A stretch of DNA of 64,000 nt from Flavobacteriaceae bacterium CRH (GTDB taxonomy: Bacteria; Bacteroidota; Bacteroidia; Flavobacteriales; Flavobacteriaceae), in assembly GCA_001507425.1 (NCBI GenBank), contig LMAJ01000015.1, positions 1-64,000 of the forward strand, given 5' to 3'. Position 1 is the first letter of the stretch. Each line of letters begins with the position of its first letter. The position numbers and the translations under genes were made by a program. Positions 34,502 through 42,951 of this stretch are shown here, in pieces. The notes under the pieces are model-generated. The model saw nothing but the letters and a program-made list of their open reading frames with translations, was not told the origin of the DNA and searched no databases.

Positions 34502-35725
34502 CTAGGTATCGCAAGTAACATAATCCCAATCCTGATCCATATAGTTTATAAGCCAGTTTAGGGCATATTGCCTTTCATAAACAACTCCGGGATTAATATT
34601 TTCAATTTGCCTGCCATTAATTCGTTCATCAACACAAGCCCAGTTAAATCTGTAATATAAATCAGCCGCATCTAAAATCTCACTTTTAGAACGCACAGAA
34701 ACTATAGATTCGATAAAAGTATTTGGATCTTTGTCAGGACCAACAGGATAATCTTCAGCCTCTATATTTTCTAAATTACAAAACTCATTCGGAAAACCCA
34801 GATTTTCAACTTTATTCAAAGCCCACATCAAAACCCAAATCCCTTCACATTTCCAACTTTCATTTGCTTTTTTTTCCTCTGTAGGATTATCGAGAAATTC
34901 TTTTTCATTTTCAGTAGTATAATCCCAAAGCTTATAATTTTGCAAATAATCGATCGCTCCCTCAGGAGAAACACTATTAAAGGCCACTAAATTTGTCATT
35001 GCCAAAACACTAACTCTTTGAGCAATTTCTTTCGGCGTTCTTAAAGTAGTTTCATTTTCTGATTCTACGCAAGGCAAATGTTTGTTGATTTTGATCTTTT
35101 TTGCTTCAAGAATTTTTTCGCTATTTTCTTTTCGTTGTATTTGATCTTCATCTAATTGGTCCTGATCTCCATCAAAATAAATAGAATCGATTTGAACATC
35201 TAAAGTATCGATTTCACAATTTCCCTGACCGTCGATTATCAAATTTAAATTCTTGTCTAAAAAATGCTGCCCTTCAGATTTACTGATAACAGTATTGGGC
35301 TGAACAAACAAAACAGCGTCAAGTTCTTTGGCAATATTTCCGATAATTGTTTTGAGCTCTTTAATTTCTCCCTTTTCCTCAATGATCGAAAATTCACAAT
35401 TCAAGGTCAGTATTTTATGAAGGAATAGTTCTTTTACCTTTTCATTTGATGTTGGCAATGAATTTACAAATCCGTAGAGACCTTTTAAACTTGCTGTTAA
35501 TTCAGAGTCGTCAATTTCTGGAATTTGATAAGAAGGTTCTGCTCTTTGGCGATAAGCTATTTTAATTTTTTTGGATGGACTTAGTAAACCTCCTTTAATT
35601 TCAAGATCTATGATATCCAATCCGTCCTGATTGCTCATTAAAATATTTCCTTTTGGAAAATTCGACAGGATTAACTCTTTAATAGTATCAAACCCGGATT
35701 TGTGCGAGTAAATAGTGCAAATCAT
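34502..35725 (-). CDS. DUF4272 domain protein
   Basis: This is a 407-residue cytoplasmic protein. The C-terminal half has the DUF4272 signature features: RTPKEIAQRVSVLAMTNLVA, a WKCEGIWVLMWAL block, then ILDAADLYYRFNWACVDERI and VYERQYALNWLI. The N-terminal half is a separate alpha/beta region of unknown role. No enzymatic activity is known for DUF4272. It is a single gene with its own terminator, and the start at 35725 is a normal ATG. Confidence 0.85.
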   Translation of the reverse strand: MICTIYSHKSGFDTIKELILSNFPKGNILMSNQDGLDIIDLEIKGGLLSPSKKIKIAYRQRAEPSYQIPEIDDSELTASLKGLYGFVNSLPTSNEKVKELFLHKILTLNCEFSIIEEKGEIKELKTIIGNIAKELDAVLFVQPNTVISKSEGQHFLDKNLNLIIDGQGNCEIDTLDVQIDSIYFDGDQDQLDEDQIQRKENSEKILEAKKIKINKHLPCVESENETTLRTPKEIAQRVSVLAMTNLVAFNSVSPEGAIDYLQNYKLWDYTTENEKEFLDNPTEEKKANESWKCEGIWVLMWALNKVENLGFPNEFCNLENIEAEDYPVGPDKDPNTFIESIVSVRSKSEILDAADLYYRFNWACVDERINGRQIENINPGVVYERQYALNWLINYMDQDWDYVTCDT

Positions 35726-35856
35726 TTTATTATTTTCTGTTTGAGATTAAAATATTAGGCTTATAGAATTCATTTATTTACGCTAATATAAATTTATTTT
35801 ACTACAAACTAAAAATTTAATTGATATGAATTTGATCCTGTAATTAATTATACAGA

Positions 35857-35887
35857 TAAAAAAACTCCATTATTGCTAATGGAGTTT
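35857..35887. terminator. Hairpin terminator (ACTCCATTA family)
   Basis: This third copy of the same ACTCCATTA/TAATGGAGT stem lies 6 bases beyond the stop of the next minus-strand gene. Its stem and TTGC loop are identical to those at 34461-34490. Confidence 0.8.
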
Positions 35888-35892
35888 GCATC

Positions 35893-36411
35893 TTATTGTG
35901 TTACGTTTATTCTGTCTACATAGTTCATAATAGAAGAAAATTTTCTAATGACATTTAAAACCTCTTTAATTCGCTGATCGATATTATCTAATTCTATCCT
36001 TTTGGTCTTCGAACTATCTTTTCTGTAAATAATAAAGAAAAAAGATGTTCTGTTTTTCTGCCTGACCGAACTATATTCTACATGTTTAATGTCTTCCCAA
36101 TTTATCAACGTAAGAGATGAAAACGGAAGAATTGTTTTTCTAACCCAAAAAGCACTTTTATCGATTTTAAATTTTGGCTGATTATCTAAAAGTGACATCC
36201 AGGACAGAATAAACAATATAAAAACAGCTATAAAAGCCAGTGTAAAAATTCCGTTAGGATTAAATTTTTGCCAATTAAAAAGTTCATTTGGAAGTTTATA
36301 AATCATTAAAACTACAAATCCTGTAGAAATTACAACTAAAAAAGCTTTAACCGACATGCTTGTTCTTACTTCTATTTCCTCCAGATTTGCAGTATTTTTA
36401 AAAGTTCCCAA
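35893..36411 (-). CDS. STM3941-like membrane protein
   Basis: This 172-residue protein has two membrane helices (about 24-42 and 57-74) followed by a PH-like cytoplasmic domain (about 85-165): KFKIDKSAFWVRKTILPFSS, then LINWEDIKHVEYS and a terminal helix. The layout matches the STM3941-type family of uncharacterised membrane proteins. It lies just outside the 3' end of the pectin locus and has its own terminator, so it is probably unrelated to it. Confidence 0.65.
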   Translation of the reverse strand: MGTFKNTANLEEIEVRTSMSVKAFLVVISTGFVVLMIYKLPNELFNWQKFNPNGIFTLAFIAVFILFILSWMSLLDNQPKFKIDKSAFWVRKTILPFSSLTLINWEDIKHVEYSSVRQKNRTSFFFIIYRKDSSKTKRIELDNIDQRIKEVLNVIRKFSSIMNYVDRINVTQ

Positions 36412-36469
36412 ATTGTGATTATTATTTTATTAAGGTTTTATAATCGCTAATATAGAATTAATTGATTAA

Positions 36470-38902
36470 TTATTTAACCTTAATTTCAAAAGATGAAACC
36501 AGAATCCCATTGCCAGTCGAAGCCTTCAACTGAATATTCTCCTTCTTCCCATTTGACTGAATAATGGCAATACATTTTCCATTAAATAATTTACAGGAAT
36601 TCGCTTTAAAAGAATCCAGATTCGCCTGATAACCGTTATCAACACCCACCAATTTTCCTCCGCCCGAAACTTCAAAATTGATTAAATCATTGGCGTTTGG
36701 CAGAAGATTTCCTTCTTTGTCAACTACAGAAACGGTTACGTAAACCAAATCATAAGTGTCATTTTTAAGGGTTGGTTTATCTATTTTCAAATCTATTTTG
36801 GAAGCTGTTCCGGCTGTATGAATTTCTTTTTCTAAAACTACTTTTCCATCTTTTCTGGAAATCGCTTTTAGTGTTCCCGGCTCAAATTTTACACGCCATG
36901 AAATATGCAAATCATCATTTTGTTTTGATTTTTTCCCGAGTGACTTTCCGTTTAAGAATAATTCGACTTCATCGGCATTATTGTAATAGGCCCAAACATC
37001 AACTTCCTGATCTTTTTGCCAGTTCCAATGTGGAAAAATATGTAAAACCGGTTTGGTTGTCCATTCACTTTGGTACATATAATATACATCTTTCGGGAAA
37101 CCGGCTAAATCAACAATTCCAAAATAAGAACTTCTTGCCGGATACGGATACGGATCTGGTTCGCCGATATAATCGAATCCCGTCCAGATAAAAGTTCCCG
37201 CCATAAAATCCTGTTTCTTGATCGTTTTCCAGTTTTCCTCGTGCGTTGCGCCCCAATATGATTTTACCTGATCAAAAGCCGAAACGGTCCAATCTGCATT
37301 TCCATCAAACGGAGCACCATGTTTTGTTGGCCATGCTTTAACACCATCCGAAGGAAAATCATAATGTCCACGAGTTTCTAAAGCCGAAACACTTTCAGAA
37401 GCAATTATTTTTTGCCCCTTAAAACGAGTTGGAAAATCTTTATAATCTTCGTGTTTGTAATTGAATCCCAAAAGATCTAAAGCTCCCGATTGATAAATGA
37501 AATTTTTCTCAATAATATTCTCCGTCAAGGCCGAAGTTACCGGACGCGTTGTATCTAATGATTTTACAATTTGCGCCAATTCCCTCGTAATCGCAATTCC
37601 CGTACTATCAAATTGTTCCCTGATTTCGTTACCAATACTCCACATCATTACCGAAGGATGATTACGGTCTCTTTTAATAAAATCTTCCAAATCTTTTTTG
37701 TGCCACGCATCCCAGTCTTTGTGATAGTCATTGGTTACTTTTTTCTTTTTCCAAACATCAAAAGCTTCGTCCTGAACGATAAAACCCATTTCATCACACA
37801 ATTGCATCATTTCTAAAGAATGTGGATTATGCGACATTCTGATCGCATTGGTTCCCATTTCTTTTAAAATCGTCAATTTTCTTTTTAATGCATGAATATT
37901 TTCAACCGCACCTAAAGCGCCGTTATCGTGATGCAGGCAAACACCCAAAATTTTCATCGGTTTTCCATTTAATGAAAATCCTTTTTCGGCATCAAAATTA
38001 AAATAGCGAACTCCAAGCGGCGTTTCGTAACTGTCAACTAAAGTTGATTTCTCATAAATTTTAGTAACGATTTTATATAAATACGGATTTTCTGTATCCC
38101 AAAAAATCGGATTCTTTAAGGTGAAATTTTGAATGTTTTTTGAAGAAGAATTGGCTGAAATTTTTTGTACCGATTCTGTTTGGGCAACTTCAACATTGTT
38201 TTTATTCAGAATAGAAGAAACCATTCTGAATTCCTTTTCCGTTTCAGAAGCATTCTTGACATCAACTTCTAAATGAACCGAAGCTTTTTCTTTTGAAATT
38301 TCAGGCGTCGTTACAAAAGTTCCCCATTCTGCCACGTGCAATTTATCGCTGGCAACCAATCGCACATTTCTGTAAATTCCCGAACCCGTATACCATCTTG
38401 AATTGGGCTGAGCCGAATTATCGACTTTTATTGCCATCACATTCTGACCTCCGAATTTCAAATATTTTGACAATTCATAAGAAAATGAAATATAACCATT
38501 CGGGCGAATTCCTAAAGAATGTCCGTTAATAAATACTTCGCTATTTTTAAAAACGCCATCAAATTCTACAGAAACCGTTTTGTTTTCCCAATCCTGCGGA
38601 ATCGTAAATGTTTTACGATACCAGCCCATTCCCGCCGGTAAAAATCCCTGCGCCTGTTTTGTTTTACTGTCTTTATCAAAAGCACCTTCAATACTCCAGT
38701 CGTGTGGTAACTGAAGCATTCTCCAGTCTGAAACATTAAAATCTGATTGAATAGCCGTTGGATAATCGCCTATTTTGAAATTCCAGTCTTTGTTGAAATC
38801 TTCAACGATTCTGGCATTTTTACTTTTTGAAGCACAGGCTGCAAGAAGTAATACTGCTAGTATTATTGTTGTTTTTTGTAGAATGTATTTATGTTTATTC
38901 AT
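36470..38902 (-). CDS. GH2 beta-galactosidase-type lipoprotein
   Basis: This is an 810-residue GH2 enzyme with a lipoprotein signal (LLLAACAS). The jelly-roll sugar-binding domain spans about 35-185 (GSGIYRNV), followed by an immunoglobulin-like domain and a TIM barrel with acid/base Glu about 426 in WSIGNEI and nucleophile Glu about 503 in IIASESVSA. A DUF4982-like and an Ig-like domain close the C-terminus. It should release beta-galactose (or a related sugar) from pectic side chains in the periplasm or at the outer membrane. It is the last gene of the pectin locus. Confidence 0.93.
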   Translation of the reverse strand: MNKHKYILQKTTIILAVLLLAACASKSKNARIVEDFNKDWNFKIGDYPTAIQSDFNVSDWRMLQLPHDWSIEGAFDKDSKTKQAQGFLPAGMGWYRKTFTIPQDWENKTVSVEFDGVFKNSEVFINGHSLGIRPNGYISFSYELSKYLKFGGQNVMAIKVDNSAQPNSRWYTGSGIYRNVRLVASDKLHVAEWGTFVTTPEISKEKASVHLEVDVKNASETEKEFRMVSSILNKNNVEVAQTESVQKISANSSSKNIQNFTLKNPIFWDTENPYLYKIVTKIYEKSTLVDSYETPLGVRYFNFDAEKGFSLNGKPMKILGVCLHHDNGALGAVENIHALKRKLTILKEMGTNAIRMSHNPHSLEMMQLCDEMGFIVQDEAFDVWKKKKVTNDYHKDWDAWHKKDLEDFIKRDRNHPSVMMWSIGNEIREQFDSTGIAITRELAQIVKSLDTTRPVTSALTENIIEKNFIYQSGALDLLGFNYKHEDYKDFPTRFKGQKIIASESVSALETRGHYDFPSDGVKAWPTKHGAPFDGNADWTVSAFDQVKSYWGATHEENWKTIKKQDFMAGTFIWTGFDYIGEPDPYPYPARSSYFGIVDLAGFPKDVYYMYQSEWTTKPVLHIFPHWNWQKDQEVDVWAYYNNADEVELFLNGKSLGKKSKQNDDLHISWRVKFEPGTLKAISRKDGKVVLEKEIHTAGTASKIDLKIDKPTLKNDTYDLVYVTVSVVDKEGNLLPNANDLINFEVSGGGKLVGVDNGYQANLDSFKANSCKLFNGKCIAIIQSNGKKENIQLKASTGNGILVSSFEIKVK

Positions 38903-38938
38903 TACAATTATTTTTTTTCTAATCCAATTACCTATCGT

Positions 38939-39040
38939 TTGTCATCCTGAGGAACGAAGGATCACACTAGAAACTCCGTACAGAATGTCGCCAATCTTTG
39001 TCGAATCCCGAGTGTGATCCTTCGTTCCTCAGGATGACAA
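38939..39040. repeat. Long inverted repeat, family A, copy 1
   Basis: It has perfect 30-bp arms (38939-38968 and 39011-39040) around a 42-base loop between the two GH2 genes. The arm core is CCTGAGGAACGAAGGATCAC. The loop carries the family core ACTCCGTA...CAATCTTTGTCGA. Confidence 0.95.
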
Positions 39041-39106
39041 GATTGTGTTTGTCTCAGTTCGTCTAAAATCCTTTGTACCTTTGCACCTCTGAACCTATGT
39101 ACCTTT

Positions 39107-42100
39107 CTATTGAAACTCAAAAGAATCCAACATCAATCCTTTCAAATCATCACCTTCCAGAGTAATTTTATATGTTCCTGCATTAATATATCCTCCGGAA
39201 GTCGTATTCAAAACTTTCCATTTTTCCGGTGATGGAAAAAATTCTATCGTATCGTTTCGCATCAAAATTCCGTAAGCATCTTCCATTTTGAATTTTACTT
39301 TTAATGGCGTTTCGTTTCTGTTAATGAACTTGAAACGCATTAAATAAATTCCGGCAACGCCCGGTTTTACTTCAAATTCAATACTATTGTTTGTTTGTTT
39401 TGTGAACTCAATGTAATCGGCTTTTTTGAAATTTCCTTTTACAATATCCGTTCCGGTAGTTTTGGCATTTTCAGCTTCTAAAATTAAGGTTTGACGAGAA
39501 TCATCTTTTTCACCCATGTCATAAGTTGGAACAACAATAAAAGTGCTCAGCGTTTCTGCATTATCGAAAGTAATATTTTCTCCTTTTTTCACTTTTTTAG
39601 TATAAATAGCAAACTCAATATTGTTACTGTTTTTTGCTATTTCCTCTGATTTTTTATAATCCGAAAGCCATGAAAATTGTGTTTTTATTTTGTCATCAAT
39701 TAACACATAAACATCTGCATCTTCTTTGACTGTAAACGAACCTGAAGTTTTTGATTGGGAAGAAAACTGCAAATAATCTGCTCCAAAAACTTCCGAAGGC
39801 AATTTGGTAAAAACAACTTCTGAATCTGAATATTGTTTTGAATTAATATCCAGCCATGAAGCGATTCCATTGACGCTTTTATCATAAGACTTTAAAATGA
39901 AGCTCTGAATATTTTTAGGAGATGCGTCTGCAGGTCTGGCGTGAATATCTTTGGTCGCAATCGCAATCGCCGAAATTATAGCTTCACCAACTTTTACATT
40001 TGGGAAAGAAATTCTAATTTTTCCTCCTTTACTTTTTACCATGAATGTTTTCTTCAAAGCTTTGTCGTGCCCCACTTCTGACCAAATATCAAAATCTTTC
40101 AGAACGACATTGTCATTAATAGCCACATCAAACAATCGCCAGCCTTTGCAATCTAAGCCACCACCGGTTCCGTACCAAGGTTCTGTGAAATACAATTCGA
40201 CTAAATATTCGCCATCAGCAGCAGGAAACTCATAACTCAATTGATCTGCTCCGTATCTGAAACTTTGGAATAAAGTCTGATCATTTGTTCCCGAAATGGG
40301 GTCGAAAGTACTGCGTTGACTCGCATAATAATCCGGTAATTTTTCAAATTTATCGGTCCATGATAAAGATCCCCAGCTATTTTGTCCGTTTTTGTGGGTA
40401 TCGGTAAACCAGGTATTTCCTGATGAATCTGTGAATTCGGAACCTCCGCAATTCACTCTGTAAATATAATTGTATCCCTTTTTTGATTTTGTAATATCTG
40501 CCTGATCTGTATATAATGCATTTAAATTTAGTGCTTTCGGAAGCGTATTCAAAACGACATAATCTTTGGCCACAGCCACACCATTTACATAACCAACAGC
40601 ATATAAAACATTGTATTGAATGTTGACATTATTAAACTGAAAGTGCTGCCCCAATCCCGGATTTTTTAATTTTCCTAATGATGATTTATTGACATCATTA
40701 AACAATTCAACTTCATCACAATTAGAGTAAATATCGATTCCGTTTTTTATTCCTGCCGAATCCCAACGACTTGGCCATGAATGCGAAACAATATACACCA
40801 TTGGGTTAGTTTTGTTCGAAACATAATTGGCGCGGTACATATAATAAGCGTCCAGCGGTTCACCCCAAACGGTAAAAAGTCCTTTGTAATTTATGGGTCC
40901 AACTTTATCAATATCTCTAAAGCCTTCGCCGTTTTGAGAACGTCCCGGATTTTCATGCGAAGCAAAAAGCCAGTTAAATTGTCCCGCAATTTTATCTTTT
41001 ACCGATTCGGCTTCACGGATTTTGATTTCCATTAATTGCGAAAATCTGTTTTCACTCAAAATTCCTTTTTGATCAAATTCGCCTTCGGTATGTAAATCTG
41101 CTGTACGCCACGCGCCATATTCTCCGTTTAGGAGTTGCGTGCTCATTTCAAGATGATATTTTAAAGGATCACCGCCATAAGTTCCGGACCAGTTTTGAAC
41201 TACATTCCAATCTGTTCCTTCACCACCATTACAAGTTGTGACAATTCTTTGAGAAGCTGATAACGGATCCATTTCGCGAATAATTTTGGTACATTCTTCG
41301 GCGAATTCTTTCGGAATTGTACTTTCGTTTTGCAATCCCCAAAGTACAACTGACGGACTGTTTCTGCGTTCCTTAATCCATTCTCGTAATAAGGTTTTGA
41401 AGTTCTCTTTGAATTCGGGCGTGTCGTACCAAATATGTGCCGAAAACTGACTCCAAAACAGGATTCCGTTTTCGTCTAATTCTTTTTGGTATAATAAATT
41501 ATGAGGTTGGTGTGCTTCTCTAAAAGCATTGAATCCGGCCGCTTTTATTTGTTCGATTCTCGAATGAATTTCTTCATCTGAAAACGAATGGCTTTTCCCG
41601 ATCAGGTGTTCATATTCGCAGGTTCCGTTTACAAATAAAGGCTCATCATTAATATAAAAACGATTGTCTTTTCCATCGCGACTCACTGGCCAGCTCACCC
41701 AACGAATTCCGTATAGCGTTTTTAGTTCGTCTATTTTCTTCCCGTTTTCATAAACCGACGTCACTAACTCATATAAATAGGGACTTGCCGGTGACCATAA
41801 TTTCGGATTTAAAATTTCGGGAAGTGTCTGTGCTATTTCTTTTGTTTCTCCTGTAACGTTTTTGATATCGCTTTTGCTTATAGCAACTTTCTTTCCGGCA
41901 GCATCAAAAAGTATATTTTCAATCGTTACATCGCGGTTTGCTTTTCCGTAATTTTTAATTTCAGTTGTGGTATGCAGAATCGCTTTTTCTTTAGAAACTG
42001 ATTTGTCGTTCCAGATATGAACACCAAAAGGCTCGATACGAACCTCATTTGTAACCACTAAAGAAACCGGTCTGAAAATACCCATTGGCTGGGAACCTTC

Positions 42101-42640
42101 TGAAAATCCCCATTCGCCGGAACAACCACCACAAACCCAGGGAAGGTCAGCAATAAAAGAGGGATGTTCCGCTTTGACCATCATATTGTTTTCACCTTCA
42201 AAAGAAACGGCGTTTGTAATATCGATAGTAAAAGTCGTGCGACCGCCTTTGTGCGCTCCCACTTTCTTTCCGTTTACCCAAACCGTAGCATAAGAACCAA
42301 CTCCTTCAAAATACAAAAAAAGGCGTTTGCCTTTATCTTTTTTATCGACGCTAAATGTTTTATGATACCAGGCCGTTACATGCAAATTGCCGTGTTTCAT
42401 TCTGCGGTATCCGTAATATTGGTCCCAGTTATGCGGAACATCTGTTTTTTGCCAGTTTGCATCAATTTTAGGATTGCTCACAAAAGCTTCTTCCTGTTTT
42501 AAAGGATCGCTTATGATAATAGTTTCCCAAGATGAATTCAGCGGAATTTCTTTACGGAATTTCGCTGAGTCATTGTTCTTCTGGCTCTTGGCTGAGCTAA
42601 AAACTAAAAAAATGCAAATAAAAAAAACTATTTTCTTCAT
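39107..42640 (-). CDS. Large GH2 enzyme with malectin-like and CBM35-like modules
   Basis: This protein has about 1177 residues from ATG 42640, chosen because MKKIVFFICIFLVFSSAKSQ is a clean signal peptide; an ATG five codons upstream is possible. The GH2 sugar-binding, Ig-like and TIM-barrel domains place the acid/base Glu at about 439 (WGLQNES) and the nucleophile Glu at about 507 (LLNGEYGAWR). A malectin-like/CBM57 domain (about 735-900, NCGGSEFTDSSGN) and a terminal CBM35/CBM6-like domain (ILEAENAKTTGTDI) follow. It probably removes beta-galactose or beta-glucuronate-type residues; the carbohydrate modules suggest that it stays on the polymer. Confidence 0.9.
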   Translation of the reverse strand: MKKIVFFICIFLVFSSAKSQKNNDSAKFRKEIPLNSSWETIIISDPLKQEEAFVSNPKIDANWQKTDVPHNWDQYYGYRRMKHGNLHVTAWYHKTFSVDKKDKGKRLFLYFEGVGSYATVWVNGKKVGAHKGGRTTFTIDITNAVSFEGENNMMVKAEHPSFIADLPWVCGGCSGEWGFSEGSQPMGIFRPVSLVVTNEVRIEPFGVHIWNDKSVSKEKAILHTTTEIKNYGKANRDVTIENILFDAAGKKVAISKSDIKNVTGETKEIAQTLPEILNPKLWSPASPYLYELVTSVYENGKKIDELKTLYGIRWVSWPVSRDGKDNRFYINDEPLFVNGTCEYEHLIGKSHSFSDEEIHSRIEQIKAAGFNAFREAHQPHNLLYQKELDENGILFWSQFSAHIWYDTPEFKENFKTLLREWIKERRNSPSVVLWGLQNESTIPKEFAEECTKIIREMDPLSASQRIVTTCNGGEGTDWNVVQNWSGTYGGDPLKYHLEMSTQLLNGEYGAWRTADLHTEGEFDQKGILSENRFSQLMEIKIREAESVKDKIAGQFNWLFASHENPGRSQNGEGFRDIDKVGPINYKGLFTVWGEPLDAYYMYRANYVSNKTNPMVYIVSHSWPSRWDSAGIKNGIDIYSNCDEVELFNDVNKSSLGKLKNPGLGQHFQFNNVNIQYNVLYAVGYVNGVAVAKDYVVLNTLPKALNLNALYTDQADITKSKKGYNYIYRVNCGGSEFTDSSGNTWFTDTHKNGQNSWGSLSWTDKFEKLPDYYASQRSTFDPISGTNDQTLFQSFRYGADQLSYEFPAADGEYLVELYFTEPWYGTGGGLDCKGWRLFDVAINDNVVLKDFDIWSEVGHDKALKKTFMVKSKGGKIRISFPNVKVGEAIISAIAIATKDIHARPADASPKNIQSFILKSYDKSVNGIASWLDINSKQYSDSEVVFTKLPSEVFGADYLQFSSQSKTSGSFTVKEDADVYVLIDDKIKTQFSWLSDYKKSEEIAKNSNNIEFAIYTKKVKKGENITFDNAETLSTFIVVPTYDMGEKDDSRQTLILEAENAKTTGTDIVKGNFKKADYIEFTKQTNNSIEFEVKPGVAGIYLMRFKFINRNETPLKVKFKMEDAYGILMRNDTIEFFPSPEKWKVLNTTSGGYINAGTYKITLEGDDLKGLMLDSFEFQ

Positions 42641-42681
42641 AATTTTTTGAACCATATAAGTGATATAAGGTCATTTTAGTT

Positions 42682-42786
42682 TTGTAATTACGAGGAACGA
42701 GGAATCTTCGCAAGTAACTCCGTACAGAAATGTCTTCAATCTTTGTAGAGCTTCTTGTGGAGATCCCTCGTTCCTCGGGATGACAA
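42682..42786. repeat. Long inverted repeat, family A, copy 2 (diverged)
   Basis: The arms share CGAGGAACGAGG on the left and CCTCGTTCCTCG on the right, with imperfect extension on both sides, around the family loop core ACTCCGTACAG...CAATCTTTGT. It is the most diverged copy. It is part of a 311-base spacer that holds three different repeat types and no gene. Confidence 0.85.
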
Positions 42787-42813
42787 GATTGTGTCTTTTA
42801 TTTTTAAGCCGTA

Positions 42814-42831
42814 ACAGGTTTTAAAACCTGT
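42814..42831. repeat. AGGTTTTAAAACCT palindrome, family C
   Basis: The perfect 18-base palindrome ACAGGTTTTAAAACCTGT lies between the family A and family B repeats of the same spacer. It resembles the AAGGTTTTnnAAAACCTT palindromes at 52864 and 63221. Confidence 0.7.
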
Positions 42832-42854
42832 CACGTCTAAATTAACAACGAGTT

Positions 42855-42939
42855 GCGTGAGGGATTGAGGCGGTATCCTTTTGCGAAGTGGAACGGAGCA
42901 AAAGATATAGCCGAAAGCCCGACCCGGAGGGGTACGCCC
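42855..42939 (-). repeat. Family B repeat, copy 1 (GGGCGT...CACGC ends)
   Basis: On the minus strand this 85-base element starts GGGCGTACCCCTCCGGGTCG and ends AATCCCTCACGC. It has an internal CTTTTGC...GCAAAAG hairpin. The same ends recur, in the opposite orientation, at 52743-52839. It is strikingly GC-rich for this genome. Confidence 0.8.
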
Positions 42940-42951
42940 AAATTATTCTTA

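Noticed and set aside
38939..39040. Family A repeats as tRNA-like or riboswitch elements
   Set aside because: There is no cloverleaf or known aptamer core; the symmetric 30-bp arms are far longer than riboswitch stems, and copies lie between genes rather than at operon starts.
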